Source: CAVSUB01 sp963730995 (GTDB lineage: Bacteria; Acidobacteriota; Vicinamibacteria; Vicinamibacterales; 2-12-FULL-66-21). Taken from it: a stretch of DNA of 64,000 nucleotides. The stretch covers positions 1,674,001-1,738,000 of the forward strand of contig CAVSUB010000013.1 of assembly GCA_963730995.1 (NCBI GenBank). The letters run 5' to 3'. The notes under the pieces are model-generated. The model worked only from the letters and a program-made list of their open reading frames with translations, was not told the DNA's origin and made no database searches. The translations under genes were made by a program, and so were the position numbers. Within the stretch, counting starts at the first letter, position 1. Each line of letters starts with the position of its first letter. Of this stretch, positions 1 to 9,086 are shown in pieces.

Positions 1-501
1 CCTGGCCTGCGAATCGATGCGGGCGGCGACGACCATCCCCGAATTCCATTTCGCCCCGGCCTGTCCCTGCGGATTCTCGCGATCGATCTCGAGGTCCACC
101 CATTCGCCCTGCGGAGACACCTCGAACTCTTTGTAACGTGCGATGTGCTCGAAATCTGATCCGATGAACGCCTCGGCGACGTCCCAGTTCCACAGCCGCG
201 GCGTCTCAGCGGCAGTGTCCGGCTCGGGCTTCAGATTCAAGTCGTCATACGGACAGATTGAGAGCAGGTAGAGATGCTCCTTCGTCCAGCGCGATCGGAA
301 TTCCGTCGGTGGTCCGGGAATCGGATTGCCGAAGTAGTCGCGATCGGCCGTCACGCGCGGCGCGTTCGCCCAGATCTCGCTGTCCGGATTCGTATCGAGC
401 CGGAGATTCCCGGCGGCGAACGTGCTCGAGAGTACGGACGACTCCTTCGTCTGGACCGCCAGGAACGCGGCCAGCAGCACGAGCGCGATCAGTTGTCGCA
501 T
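1..501 (-). CDS. Secreted CBM9-like carbohydrate-binding domain protein (3' end missing)
   Basis: The reading frame is open from an ATG at 501 down to the window edge, so only the N-terminal 167 residues are present. Residues 1-15 form a short hydrophobic signal segment. The rest resembles the beta-sandwich of family 9 carbohydrate-binding and DOMON-like proteins, with tryptophans in WANAP, WTKEHLYL and the WNWDVAEAF stretch. In Acidobacteriota such domains are often stand-alone periplasmic proteins or lead into beta-barrel modules; which applies here cannot be seen. The gene diverges from the glycosyltransferase at 700 across a hairpin-rich spacer. The family call is moderately sure; the ligand is unknown. 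Confidence 0.7.
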   Translation of the reverse strand, partial: MRQLIALVLLAAFLAVQTKESSVLSSTFAAGNLRLDTNPDSEIWANAPRVTADRDYFGNPIPGPPTEFRSRWTKEHLYLLSICPYDDLNLKPEPDTAAETPRLWNWDVAEAFIGSDFEHIARYKEFEVSPQGEWVDLEIDRENPQGQAGAKWNSGMVVAARIDSQAR

Positions 502-554
502 GGCTATCGTCTCCGCCAGAGGTCCACGGTTGCGGGGGACACCGCAAGCCTAGA

Positions 555-610
555 GGTCTTGACCAGCATGAACTTGCACCATTTGAGCCAAGTTTTCTCG
601 GGTCAAGACC
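555..610. repeat. Inverted repeat, 10-bp arms
   Basis: GGTCTTGACC (555-564) is the exact reverse complement of GGTCAAGACC (601-610), with a 36-bp loop. It lies in the spacer between two divergent genes, so it is not a simple terminator of either. It may be a protein-binding site or a REP-like relic. Confidence 0.6.
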
Positions 611-646
611 GTCCGCGCGTCAGCGCGGCGTTATCAAGCTTGTCGC

Positions 647-690
647 CTAGCGAGGCGGAGCCTTGACGGTCTGGGGCGCAGCCTCGCTAG
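647..690. repeat. Inverted repeat, 10-bp arms, upstream of the GT22 gene
   Basis: CTAGCGAGGC (647-656) pairs perfectly with GCCTCGCTAG (681-690) around a 24-bp loop. The right arm ends 9 bp before the GTG start at 700, so a hairpin formed in mRNA or DNA would bear directly on expression of that gene. Confidence 0.6.
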
Positions 691-699
691 ACTTGGCTC

Positions 700-2343
700 G
701 TGCGTTACGTGCTTGCAGTCGTTCTCGACTGCCTGCTTCTCTCTGCGATAGTGGCCGTTCTGTTCATTCTGCTGACAGGCGGCGGAGTGTACACGATCGG
801 TCACATGCGCGTCAGCGCGCGCGCCCCCGACAACTTGCTCCTGTTAGTGGCCGTCGTCCTGGCGGCCCGCTATGCCATCCGAGACATCCCGTGGTTCGGA
901 GTCTGGCCGACCGAGGGGGCGGTCCGCGTGGCGGAGCGCGTTGTCAGCGCCGTGCCCGCGTGGGCCCGAGAATTGTCTCTCAGCTCGGCGCGCCAGATCC
1001 TGCTCGTTCTTGTCGTCGCGTCTGTGGCTCTCAAAGCGTGGTTCGCCGCCACTTCTCAAGGCTTCGTGACAGGCGATGATGTGGAGATCCATGAGATGTC
1101 CCTGGGACTGCTGCTGCACCAGCCATGGCCCATTTGGGACCTCCGCAGCGCGGTCTTCCCACTCGGCGTCGTGTTCCCAGCCCAATACATCGCGCACCAG
1201 GTGGGAGTTCGCGATGTTGGGACGCTTGTCTTCATCGGGCGCCTTGTCGTGGCGGTGCTGTCAACTGTCAGCATCTGGCTTGTGTGGTTGGCAGGGCGCC
1301 GGCTCTGGCCGGACGCAGCCGGTCTGGCCATCCTGGCCGCAGGGTTCTTTGCGACGGCCAAGCTGAGTGTCGCGTTCGGCAGCTCCGAATTGCCCCGGCC
1401 TGTCGCCACGGTCTTCGTGCTCGCCGCGTTCTCAGCCCTCCAGCGGAGGGACGATACGTCCTGGCGATGGGCGGCGGTCGCCCTCGCGTTCGCCGCGTCT
1501 CTTCGATTCAGCGAGGCGATGTTTGTCGCTGCCGCACTGACGCAGCTGGTTCTCGAGCGCCGGTATCGTCAGGCGGCAGGGTTGATCCTCATCACCGCGC
1601 TCATCGCCGCCATGCTGCTCGGAGTGGCCGACTCCGCGTACTGGGGAGAGGCGTTCCACAGTCTCCGCGCCGCGTTCGACTTCACCGTGGTGCAACGATT
1701 GTCTTCGCGGGGCTTTGGGCCGCCCTGGTGGTACCTGGTCTCGGTCGGCCAGTGGAGCACCCTGCCGCTCGCCATCCTTGCCGGCGTCGGGCTGCGCCAT
1801 CAACGGAGCTGCGCCATCTGGGTGGTCGTGCCGCTGTGTGCGCTCAGCGCCCTGCCCCACAAGGAGGCGCGCTACATGATTCCGGTCGTGCCGTTCGTGT
1901 GCCTGCTCGCGGTCGAGGGCCTGCGGCGGTCGATACTGTTCAACGCCGCCGCGAGGCGCGATTGGCTTCCAGCGGCGCTCGTGTGCGGGCTATCCCTGGG
2001 ACTGATCCATGACGTGGCGCACTACAGGCTCCCGCGCTCCAATGCGGAGGTGCAGCTGGCCCGTACGCTATTCGAGAGAGGCGAAACGCCCGCCGCATTG
2101 GCAGTGGAGCAGGCGTGGCGGATGGGAGGCCATCTGTATCTGCCGCCGGTTCCCATCGTCGATCTGGATCCGGGGATGATGCAAAGGGATGGATACCTCG
2201 CGTCCAAGTTGACGACCGGCGCATGGGTCCTCGTAGACCGTCGCTCCCTTTCAACGGCGCAGGTGCGTGAGGCTCTGACTGGAGCGGGATACCACCAAGC
2301 GCGCAACGATGCAGACTCCGGTTATGTCTTGTGGCGCCCTTGA
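700..2343 (+). CDS. Membrane glycosyltransferase, GT22 (Alg9-like mannosyltransferase) family
   Basis: This 547-residue polytopic membrane protein starts with GTG. It has about ten hydrophobic helices and a short soluble C-terminus from about residue 440. The motif HKEARYMIPVVPF near residue 387 matches the conserved HKE-R-(F/Y) signature of the GT22 family, which transfers mannose from a polyprenyl-phosphate donor on the outer face of the membrane. An acidic motif, VTGDDVEIHEM, follows helix 3 near residue 125, as in GT-C enzymes with an early catalytic aspartate. It is not in an operon: the next gene is convergent. It probably glycosylates a cell-surface glycan or lipid; the acceptor is unknown. 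Confidence 0.75.
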   Translation: MRYVLAVVLDCLLLSAIVAVLFILLTGGGVYTIGHMRVSARAPDNLLLLVAVVLAARYAIRDIPWFGVWPTEGAVRVAERVVSAVPAWARELSLSSARQILLVLVVASVALKAWFAATSQGFVTGDDVEIHEMSLGLLLHQPWPIWDLRSAVFPLGVVFPAQYIAHQVGVRDVGTLVFIGRLVVAVLSTVSIWLVWLAGRRLWPDAAGLAILAAGFFATAKLSVAFGSSELPRPVATVFVLAAFSALQRRDDTSWRWAAVALAFAASLRFSEAMFVAAALTQLVLERRYRQAAGLILITALIAAMLLGVADSAYWGEAFHSLRAAFDFTVVQRLSSRGFGPPWWYLVSVGQWSTLPLAILAGVGLRHQRSCAIWVVVPLCALSALPHKEARYMIPVVPFVCLLAVEGLRRSILFNAAARRDWLPAALVCGLSLGLIHDVAHYRLPRSNAEVQLARTLFERGETPAALAVEQAWRMGGHLYLPPVPIVDLDPGMMQRDGYLASKLTTGAWVLVDRRSLSTAQVREALTGAGYHQARNDADSGYVLWRP

Positions 2344-2391
2344 CTGCGGACCCAACGTGACGTGCGTCGCGTTAACCTAATGCGCCGATTT

Positions 2392-2415
2392 GGGGTCAGA
2401 CCTGGGTCTGACCCC
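2392..2415. repeat. REP-like near-palindrome
   Basis: GGGGTCAGACC (2392-2402) and GGTCTGACCCC (2405-2415) form an 11-bp perfect stem with a 2-nt loop. It lies between the convergent ends of the GT22 gene and the receptor gene. Palindromes of this GGGGTCAGACC type are, from general knowledge, widely dispersed in intergenic DNA of several phyla. It may also act as a bidirectional terminator, but no T-tract follows. Confidence 0.6.
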
Positions 2416-2437
2416 GGGGTGCGTCTTGCCCGCTTCG

Positions 2438-5400
2438 CTAGAAGTTCACTCGAAAGCCCAGTTGGACTTGCCGGTTCGTCCCGAGGCCGGTGGTCGTCGC
2501 GACCGTACTGGTCACCTGCGCGAACGCGCCAACGTTCGCTGCCGTGAAGGGCTGGCCGGGTTGAGTTCGGTTCGCCTGCGTCGCCGACTCGTTCGCGCCG
2601 GGGAGCGCGTTGGGCAGCGTGCCACTGGGATTCGCGAAGTTCGTCTGGTTGAATATGTTAAAGACTTCAAGCCGGAATTCGAAGTTCGATCCTCGCCCTG
2701 TGGCGAACTTCTTCGAGACGACCATGTCGATCTGACTGAAGCTCGGCCCGTGGATGGAGTTCCGCTCGAGATTGCCGAAAACGCCCGGTTTCGGGGTCGA
2801 GAACGCCGCCGGGTTCAGGAACAGCCGGCCGCCATCCTGGACATACGGATCCACGCCAGGAATCAGGTCGGGGCGTTCCCGGGCAGTCCGGCTGGCTCCT
2901 CCCCCCGGAACATTGACGACTGGCGTTCGGCCGGCGACGAAGTTTGTGAAGACATTACCCGCTGCGTCAAGGTAGACGATGTCCGGTCGGTTCATCACGA
3001 CAAATATCGGATACCCGCTTCGGGCGTTGGCAATGCCACCGATCGACCATCCCCCGGTGAGCAGACCGTTGCCCGGGATCGTGTACAACGCGCTGAAACT
3101 GAAGCTATGCCGGACGTCGCGCTTGTTGTACCCGTCGTCGTAGCTGAAAGCGTCCACGAGGCTGGCGTTGTTCAAGCGGGCGTTGTCGCCGGCCGTATCC
3201 ACCTCGTTCGATCCGCCGCTGTTGCCTTTGCTGTAGCCGAGCGTGTACTGCCCGTTCAGCACCAGCCCATTGGACGAGCGGCGAGTGAGCGCCATCTGCA
3301 CCGAGTTGTAGCTGTCGTGTCCGCCGCTCGTCTTGTAGTCGATTTCCGCATACGGCCTCTGGATGGTGGCAAGCGTTCCGTCGGCATTTCGCGTGATGAT
3401 GTCGAACTCGCGGATCTGGGTAGGCGCTCCGTTCAGGAGCTCGACGCCGATGGTCTGGTTCGCGATGGTGCGCAAGAACAGATTGCGTCCCTGCGAACCG
3501 ACATACGCCACAGACGCCCCGAATCTGCCAGGGAGCTCCTGGGAGAGCGAAGCCGTGTACTGGTAGATCTTCTCTGGCAGCGTGTACTCGTTCGAGTAGG
3601 CACGCGGCTGGTAGTTTCGGTTGCTGGGATTCGTCGTGAAATTCGATACGAACGTCGCCGCGTCGAACGGATAGGTGTTCAGGGCGCCGCTCGACACGGT
3701 TCCCACGATGCGATCCGCCTCGATCGGCTGGATCTGGTCTTCGGTCTGCCCCGGGCCCACGAACAGGCCGAACCCGCCGCGAATGACCGTCTTCTCGGTC
3801 GGGGACAAGGTGGCACCGATGCGTGGCTGGAAGCTGTTCTTTTTCGACCGGTAAAACTGCGTCGTATTCGGATCGAGCGTGCCGGTGTCGATGTTGAACT
3901 TGGAGATCCGGTTGTCGGCTTCCGTCAGCGGAACGTAGTAGTCATACCGGAGGCCGTAGTTCAACGTGAGGCTGGGTTTCACGCGCCATTCGTCCTGGGC
4001 GTAGGCGACGTAGTACTCCTGCTTGATGTGCCTGTCTCCCGTGGCCCCGTTATTGAACGGACTCGGCGCGCTGAGATCTCCGATATATTGAATGCTCGTC
4101 GGAGTGTTGCTGATGAACGAGTTGATGTTGGAGTAGGTGTATGTGATGCCGCCCAGTTGATCCGTGCTCATTCGGATAAGGCGGACGTCGGCGCCGAACT
4201 TGAAGAAGTGAGTGCCCTGAACACGAGTCAGCGAATCGGCGAAGGTCAATGAATACGGATCGTACGGGGCGTTGACACCGTTTCCCTGGCTGTTGACACG
4301 TACGAGCCCGCCACCGGTTGCGCATGACGACGTTCCACCCTGACCTGAGATTCCGCTGTTCGCCACCGTTCCGCAGAACGAAACCAGAGAATTCGCGAAC
4401 GCAGTAGCCGACGTCGTTCCAGCGTAGCTGCTGGGTGCCGCGTTGTAGCCGAACTTGAACTCATTGATCATCCCGGTACTCAGGAGACCCTGAAGGTTGA
4501 AGACGGCGTTCGTCGGGTTGTCGGTGAAGTGCTTGCGGCGCCCCGTGACGCCGTCGGGTTGGTCGTTGGTACCCTGGTCGTGAAACACTCGTGTGTAGAA
4601 CGACCAGCTCTGGTTCATGCGCATGTCGAAACGGCCGCTGAACGCATGTTCCCGGACCTTCTGGTCATCCTGGAGCTGCACGATGTCAATCAACGGGTCC
4701 GTGGAGGCGCCAGGCAAGACCGCGGCGCCGCCCGACGTGAAGGCGGGACGAACCGCCTGGATGGCGGGGACGGCGCGCGACCATGCCAGATCGCTCGGCA
4801 CGGCCTCAATGATGTTCTGACCGGCGTCGAGGTGGTAGCCTTCATAACTGCCGAAGAAGAAAGCCCGGTCCTTCACGATGGGTCCGCCAATCGAGCCGCC
4901 GAACTGATGCTGCGACAGTTTCGACTTCGGTCCTTCAGAAACGACGCTGTCGTCCACCGCGCGAAACGAGTCGAAGTGATTCCGGGCGTCCAGAGCGTCG
5001 TCGCGCAGGTATTCGAACATGGCGCCGTGGAAACTGTTGCCGCCTGACTTTGTGATGACGCTGACCTGGCCGCCTGTTCCGGTTCCATGCTCCGCGGGAT
5101 AGTTGCTCGATTCGACGCGGAACTCCTGCACGTTCTCGAGGCTGGCCTGGAGGCGGAACGGCGTCCGATTTTCGCCGTTCACGTTACCGGGAGAGGCGTC
5201 GATGATCGCAGAACCCTCGACGCCGTCATATTTGACGACGTTTTGGTTGGTGGCTCGTCCGGAGAACGAGATGTCCTGCCAGGTGCCGTCGCCCGCATTC
5301 TGTGAGCCAGGTGCCTGCAACATCAGCTGAGACATCTGGCGGCCGTTGACCGGCAGGCCCTGCACTTCGCGTTCGCTCACGTTGGCCCCGACTTTCGCCG

Positions 5401-5800
5401 AGCTGATATCGAGCACGGGTGACGTTCCCAACACCGTGACGGCTTCCGTGACGCCCTCCGGCTTGAGCTGGAAGTCGAGCGCGAGCTCTTGACCGACGGC
5501 AATCAACATGTTCGTGTATTCGATTGGGGCGAATCCGACAAGCTGGACGCGAATCGTGTAGGCCGAGGGCTTCAGGCCGCCGACAAACACGACGCCCTTC
5601 TCGTTGCTGACCGTAGTGCGTGACTCGCCAGTCCGCTCATTCGTGACGGTCACCGTAACCCCTGGCACGAATGCGTTCTGCGCGTCACGAATGATGCCCG
5701 AGAATTTGCCCTGGTCGGATTGCGCAAACGCTACTGGACAAAACGCTGTAACAAGTACCAGCGCCGCCGCCAGTCGCGCCGCCCACCTGCAAGACATCAT
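2438..5800 (-). CDS. Oar-like TonB-dependent outer-membrane receptor with carboxypeptidase-regulatory domain
   Basis: The protein has 1120 residues from the ATG at 5800, chosen because AGGAGG lies 5-10 bases upstream and the signal peptide (ending FCPVAFAQ) follows at once; a longer frame reaches 5881 but has no such support. Residues about 30-110 form a CarboxypepD_reg-like beta-sandwich (GIIRDAQNAFVPGVTVTVTN). A plug domain follows (VNGRQMSQLMLQAPG, GGQVSVITKSGGNSFHG), then a 22-strand-type barrel ending in QLGFRVNF. Such proteins import large or oligomeric substrates through the outer membrane using TonB energy. No substrate is indicated by neighbours. It is followed upstream by a second receptor on the same strand. 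Confidence 0.9.
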   Translation of the reverse strand: MMSCRWAARLAAALVLVTAFCPVAFAQSDQGKFSGIIRDAQNAFVPGVTVTVTNERTGESRTTVSNEKGVVFVGGLKPSAYTIRVQLVGFAPIEYTNMLIAVGQELALDFQLKPEGVTEAVTVLGTSPVLDISSAKVGANVSEREVQGLPVNGRQMSQLMLQAPGSQNAGDGTWQDISFSGRATNQNVVKYDGVEGSAIIDASPGNVNGENRTPFRLQASLENVQEFRVESSNYPAEHGTGTGGQVSVITKSGGNSFHGAMFEYLRDDALDARNHFDSFRAVDDSVVSEGPKSKLSQHQFGGSIGGPIVKDRAFFFGSYEGYHLDAGQNIIEAVPSDLAWSRAVPAIQAVRPAFTSGGAAVLPGASTDPLIDIVQLQDDQKVREHAFSGRFDMRMNQSWSFYTRVFHDQGTNDQPDGVTGRRKHFTDNPTNAVFNLQGLLSTGMINEFKFGYNAAPSSYAGTTSATAFANSLVSFCGTVANSGISGQGGTSSCATGGGLVRVNSQGNGVNAPYDPYSLTFADSLTRVQGTHFFKFGADVRLIRMSTDQLGGITYTYSNINSFISNTPTSIQYIGDLSAPSPFNNGATGDRHIKQEYYVAYAQDEWRVKPSLTLNYGLRYDYYVPLTEADNRISKFNIDTGTLDPNTTQFYRSKKNSFQPRIGATLSPTEKTVIRGGFGLFVGPGQTEDQIQPIEADRIVGTVSSGALNTYPFDAATFVSNFTTNPSNRNYQPRAYSNEYTLPEKIYQYTASLSQELPGRFGASVAYVGSQGRNLFLRTIANQTIGVELLNGAPTQIREFDIITRNADGTLATIQRPYAEIDYKTSGGHDSYNSVQMALTRRSSNGLVLNGQYTLGYSKGNSGGSNEVDTAGDNARLNNASLVDAFSYDDGYNKRDVRHSFSFSALYTIPGNGLLTGGWSIGGIANARSGYPIFVVMNRPDIVYLDAAGNVFTNFVAGRTPVVNVPGGGASRTARERPDLIPGVDPYVQDGGRLFLNPAAFSTPKPGVFGNLERNSIHGPSFSQIDMVVSKKFATGRGSNFEFRLEVFNIFNQTNFANPSGTLPNALPGANESATQANRTQPGQPFTAANVGAFAQVTSTVATTTGLGTNRQVQLGFRVNF

Positions 5801-6281
5801 CGCCCCTCCTGAAAACAATTCAGAATTCAGATTGAGCCCGAAGCTTAGAAGGCGAGCGTAATCTTCGTGTAACGAGTTCATTAACGAGGCGTTAACTTCT
5901 GGAACCAGGCCAGAGTCGAGATACTCCCAGACCCGTGATGGCGCACGACATCCTGCTCATTCAAGCGGAAGAGGCGGGTGAGGATTCGAGCGTTCGAGTG
6001 GACGTCAGCCGGGAGCGAACACGAGGCAAGACAACGACACATCCAACGGGGCCCTGGACGCATCGCAGGCCAAAAAAAGACAGGCGCGCCACCATGCGGG
6101 GTGGAGCGCCAGGTGGAGTCACGTCTCATCCGGACGTGAGTTCCATTGCCATGAGTCTATCCACACGGCGTAAAGCCGCCGCGACAACCTGGTATCGGCG
6201 ACGCAACAATTGGCCGTGCCGGAAAAGACAGATCACGTGTCCCGGTCGATGCCGGCAGCCCGGCCTGAGCTTCCAACTCGC
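5801..6281. other. Spacer between two receptor genes
   Basis: These 481 bases hold the promoter region of the receptor ending at 2438. I see no convincing gene, repeat or terminator; short open frames here have no ribosome-binding site or recognisable protein. Confidence 0.5.
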
Positions 6282-8789
6282 TCAGAACCCCACGCCCAAC
6301 TGGAACTGGTACGCGCGCGGCGTCACGAAGTGTGTACCGGTGAACGTCGACAGGAAGTTGTAGAGAGCCTGCTTGTTCGCCACGTTGACGACGCCGACAC
6401 GGACGCGAACCTTCGCTTTGTCCGTGTGGAACAGGTTATCCACGCCAAACATCAAGTCGACGAGGTGTCGCGGGGCGATGCGGGGCGGATTGTCCACATC
6501 GTCCTCGGTCCCCTCCGCCGGGATTCGCAGGCGGCTGGCGCCTCCACCCGAGGGACAGTCGAGAATGGGCTGGTCGCGAGTGGCGACTGTACTTCCGCAA
6601 AAGAACCCGATCGCGGCCTGCTGATCCCCCGTCAGCGCGAGCGCATCCTCAATGCTCCCGACGGCGCCAGCTACGAGGCCCGAGTCGTAGCGCCAATTGA
6701 GTGCCGCCCAGGCGCCAATCGGCTTGATGAACGTGTATTGAAGATTCGTCGTCGAGTTGAATTTTTGATCGTGGTCGATTCGGAAGTCCGCATCGCCGGG
6801 CTCGACGAGGATGCCGCCATTGCCCGGAGGCGAAAAGATTGCGCTCGTGTGCCCCATGACCACGAATGCGCTGAACCCGTGGTGTTCGATAAGATTGACC
6901 TTGCCCGTGAAGCCGTCGATCTTCGAGTGGTCCCAGGAGATGGGAAACACGATCGGCGTATCGAAGAGCACGCCGAAGTCGTACGCGTTGTGCGTGCGCT
7001 TGACGAAGTACCCGAAGTCGGCGACGACCCAGCCGCCAAAGGCCTGCTGGATGCCGAACTCGCCTTGATTGCGTTTCCCCGGCACGAGAATCTGTCCCTC
7101 GCCGAACACACCGTTCAATCCCAGGCCGCTCGACAGCAGGAGGTTTTCGTTGTACGGCGTCTCGAGTGTCCGCCCGTACGATGCCCGCAGCACCGTATTG
7201 CTGCCGGGAATCGCGTAGGACACGCCCAGACGCGGCTGTACGAGCGTCTCGGTCGTCAGGCCGTCGTAGTGATCGAGCCGCACGCCCAGTTTGAAGCTGG
7301 CATTGCCGGCCTTGATGTCGTCCTGAACGTAGGCCGCCTGCTGGTTGATGGTTTTCTTTTGGGCGTACACGAGCGGCGACCCGCCGCGCGTGAGGTCGTA
7401 GGGCGCCAGATCCGGGTTGAAGTCCGGACTGTCAGGGTCGTTGAAGTCCGGATCGGTGAAGCCGATGCTGAATCCTTCGTCCAGCTTCGTGGCGCCGATC
7501 GTGCCGCCAAACTTGAAGTTGTGGACGCCGATCGTGTGAGCGACATCGGCCTTGAACCCGACATTCGTCAGCTTCCGGTCCTGGGACACGCTGCCTGGAA
7601 GGTCTGAGAACGGATCCGGACTGGGCGTGTAGGTCAGGTGATCCTGCCGGACAAACGCGTTGGCCGTGAACAGCGTTGCGCCACCGATGACCTGTGAATA
7701 GCCGGGGGCGACGTTGAAGGTGTTGATCTTCTGGTGCTGGTCCTGACCGAGATCGTTCTGGTCGAACGTGTTGGGCACATCGAACGAGGACCGCGCGCCC
7801 TGCACATTCAGGTGGAACGTGCTGGTGGCGCCGGCGTGGGCATCCAGGCGGTCAAAAAAAGACGTGCTCGAACCGTGGTCGTGCAGGGCGTCGAATTCCG
7901 GCGGATCGAGGAACCGGTCGGTCTGCATCCCGCTGATCGACAGGAAGTTCCCGACCGTGTGTGACCCGCCGCCGATGTTCGCCTCGAACGCCGGGCTGCT
8001 GAACGAGCCGAACGTGCCGGAGACACTCCCGGTCGGCTTCGGTTGGTCGAGACCCGACTTGGTGACGATGTGCACGACGAGGCTGCTCTTGTCGCCATAT
8101 TCGGCGGGTGCTACCCCGGTGATCACTTCCATCGACTGGACGGCGTCCGGTGAGATCTGGTTGGAATACACGCGACTCTGCTGATCGGTCACCGGCTGGT
8201 TGTCAATCGAAAATTGCGTCTGCGCGTGGTCGCCAATCGGGTGGAAGAATCCGTTCGAGTCGGACACGACGCCCGGGGACGCCAACGTGATGACCTGATT
8301 CAGGCCTGCCGCGACCGACTCCATCGGCAGCTTCGAGATGAGGCTCTGATCGATATCCGTGTGCGCCGTCGGATCGCGCTCGACGAGATCCTCCGCGTGT
8401 CCGACCACGTCCACGGTCGCGGTCGCCCCGGCGAGAGCCAGCGGCACCTCGAGCTCGATCGGGACCGCGCTGCGCACGTTGACGTCTTTCGCATAGGGCG
8501 CAAAGCCTTGTGCGACGATCGAGACGTGATAGGAATTGGGAGGAAGATTACGGAAAACGAACCTCCCGCCCGTATCGGTCGTGGTCGTCCTTCGGAGGCC
8601 GGTCATCACGTTGCTCAACTCGATAGTCACCGCGGCCATCACTCCACCCGTTGGATCCTTCACCGTTCCCTGTATCGTGCCCGCGCCGCCGAGCTCCTGG
8701 CTCCATCCGATCCGGGCCCCGAGGACGACAAGAGCCGTGAAGACCGCGATCCGTGCAAACGGACCCCGCCTGAACTGCCCCCTACTCAT
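6282..8789 (-). CDS. Second TonB-dependent receptor with carboxypeptidase-regulatory domain
   Basis: The protein has 835 residues from the ATG at 8789, which is followed by a signal peptide (VFTALVVLGARIGWSQ); the frame runs open further upstream without one. Residues about 35-115 are the regulatory-like beta-sandwich (GTIQGTVKDPTGGVMAAV). The plug carries SVAAGLNQVITLASPG and a YGDKSSLVVHIVTKSG stretch, then the barrel ends in YQFQLGVGF. It is shorter than its neighbour and clearly a different subfamily. It is divergent from the histidine kinase at 9087, with 297 bases between them. Import of an organic polymer fragment is plausible, but nothing here names the ligand. Confidence 0.88.
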   Translation of the reverse strand: MSRGQFRRGPFARIAVFTALVVLGARIGWSQELGGAGTIQGTVKDPTGGVMAAVTIELSNVMTGLRRTTTTDTGGRFVFRNLPPNSYHVSIVAQGFAPYAKDVNVRSAVPIELEVPLALAGATATVDVVGHAEDLVERDPTAHTDIDQSLISKLPMESVAAGLNQVITLASPGVVSDSNGFFHPIGDHAQTQFSIDNQPVTDQQSRVYSNQISPDAVQSMEVITGVAPAEYGDKSSLVVHIVTKSGLDQPKPTGSVSGTFGSFSSPAFEANIGGGSHTVGNFLSISGMQTDRFLDPPEFDALHDHGSSTSFFDRLDAHAGATSTFHLNVQGARSSFDVPNTFDQNDLGQDQHQKINTFNVAPGYSQVIGGATLFTANAFVRQDHLTYTPSPDPFSDLPGSVSQDRKLTNVGFKADVAHTIGVHNFKFGGTIGATKLDEGFSIGFTDPDFNDPDSPDFNPDLAPYDLTRGGSPLVYAQKKTINQQAAYVQDDIKAGNASFKLGVRLDHYDGLTTETLVQPRLGVSYAIPGSNTVLRASYGRTLETPYNENLLLSSGLGLNGVFGEGQILVPGKRNQGEFGIQQAFGGWVVADFGYFVKRTHNAYDFGVLFDTPIVFPISWDHSKIDGFTGKVNLIEHHGFSAFVVMGHTSAIFSPPGNGGILVEPGDADFRIDHDQKFNSTTNLQYTFIKPIGAWAALNWRYDSGLVAGAVGSIEDALALTGDQQAAIGFFCGSTVATRDQPILDCPSGGGASRLRIPAEGTEDDVDNPPRIAPRHLVDLMFGVDNLFHTDKAKVRVRVGVVNVANKQALYNFLSTFTGTHFVTPRAYQFQLGVGF

Positions 8790-9086
8790 GAAAGCCTCTC
8801 TTCCACATCGAACGCAGTAAGGGGAGGACGTTAGCAAGCCACGACGACCGCCGCGATGAGAACCCAACGGGCGGTGCATAACCGCCCCTGGACGGGTCTC
8901 TTGACGGAATGACTGGGAGCCCGACCCCCTACGGGCAGTCCGGCGCGGCGGACCGCAAGCGCAGCCCTGCACCACGCGACAACGGACCGGTTATCCACCT
9001 ATAGCCTCAGAACGGCCGTTCGTCTGGCAGACCGACCCGTTCGCCGCGTATCTGTCACAGCAGAACTATCGTCAGCTAGACTGCGG

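Noticed and set aside
2390..4252. A 620-codon plus-strand frame opposite the first receptor
   Set aside because: It mirrors the TonB receptor gene; composition is biased and no domain is visible.
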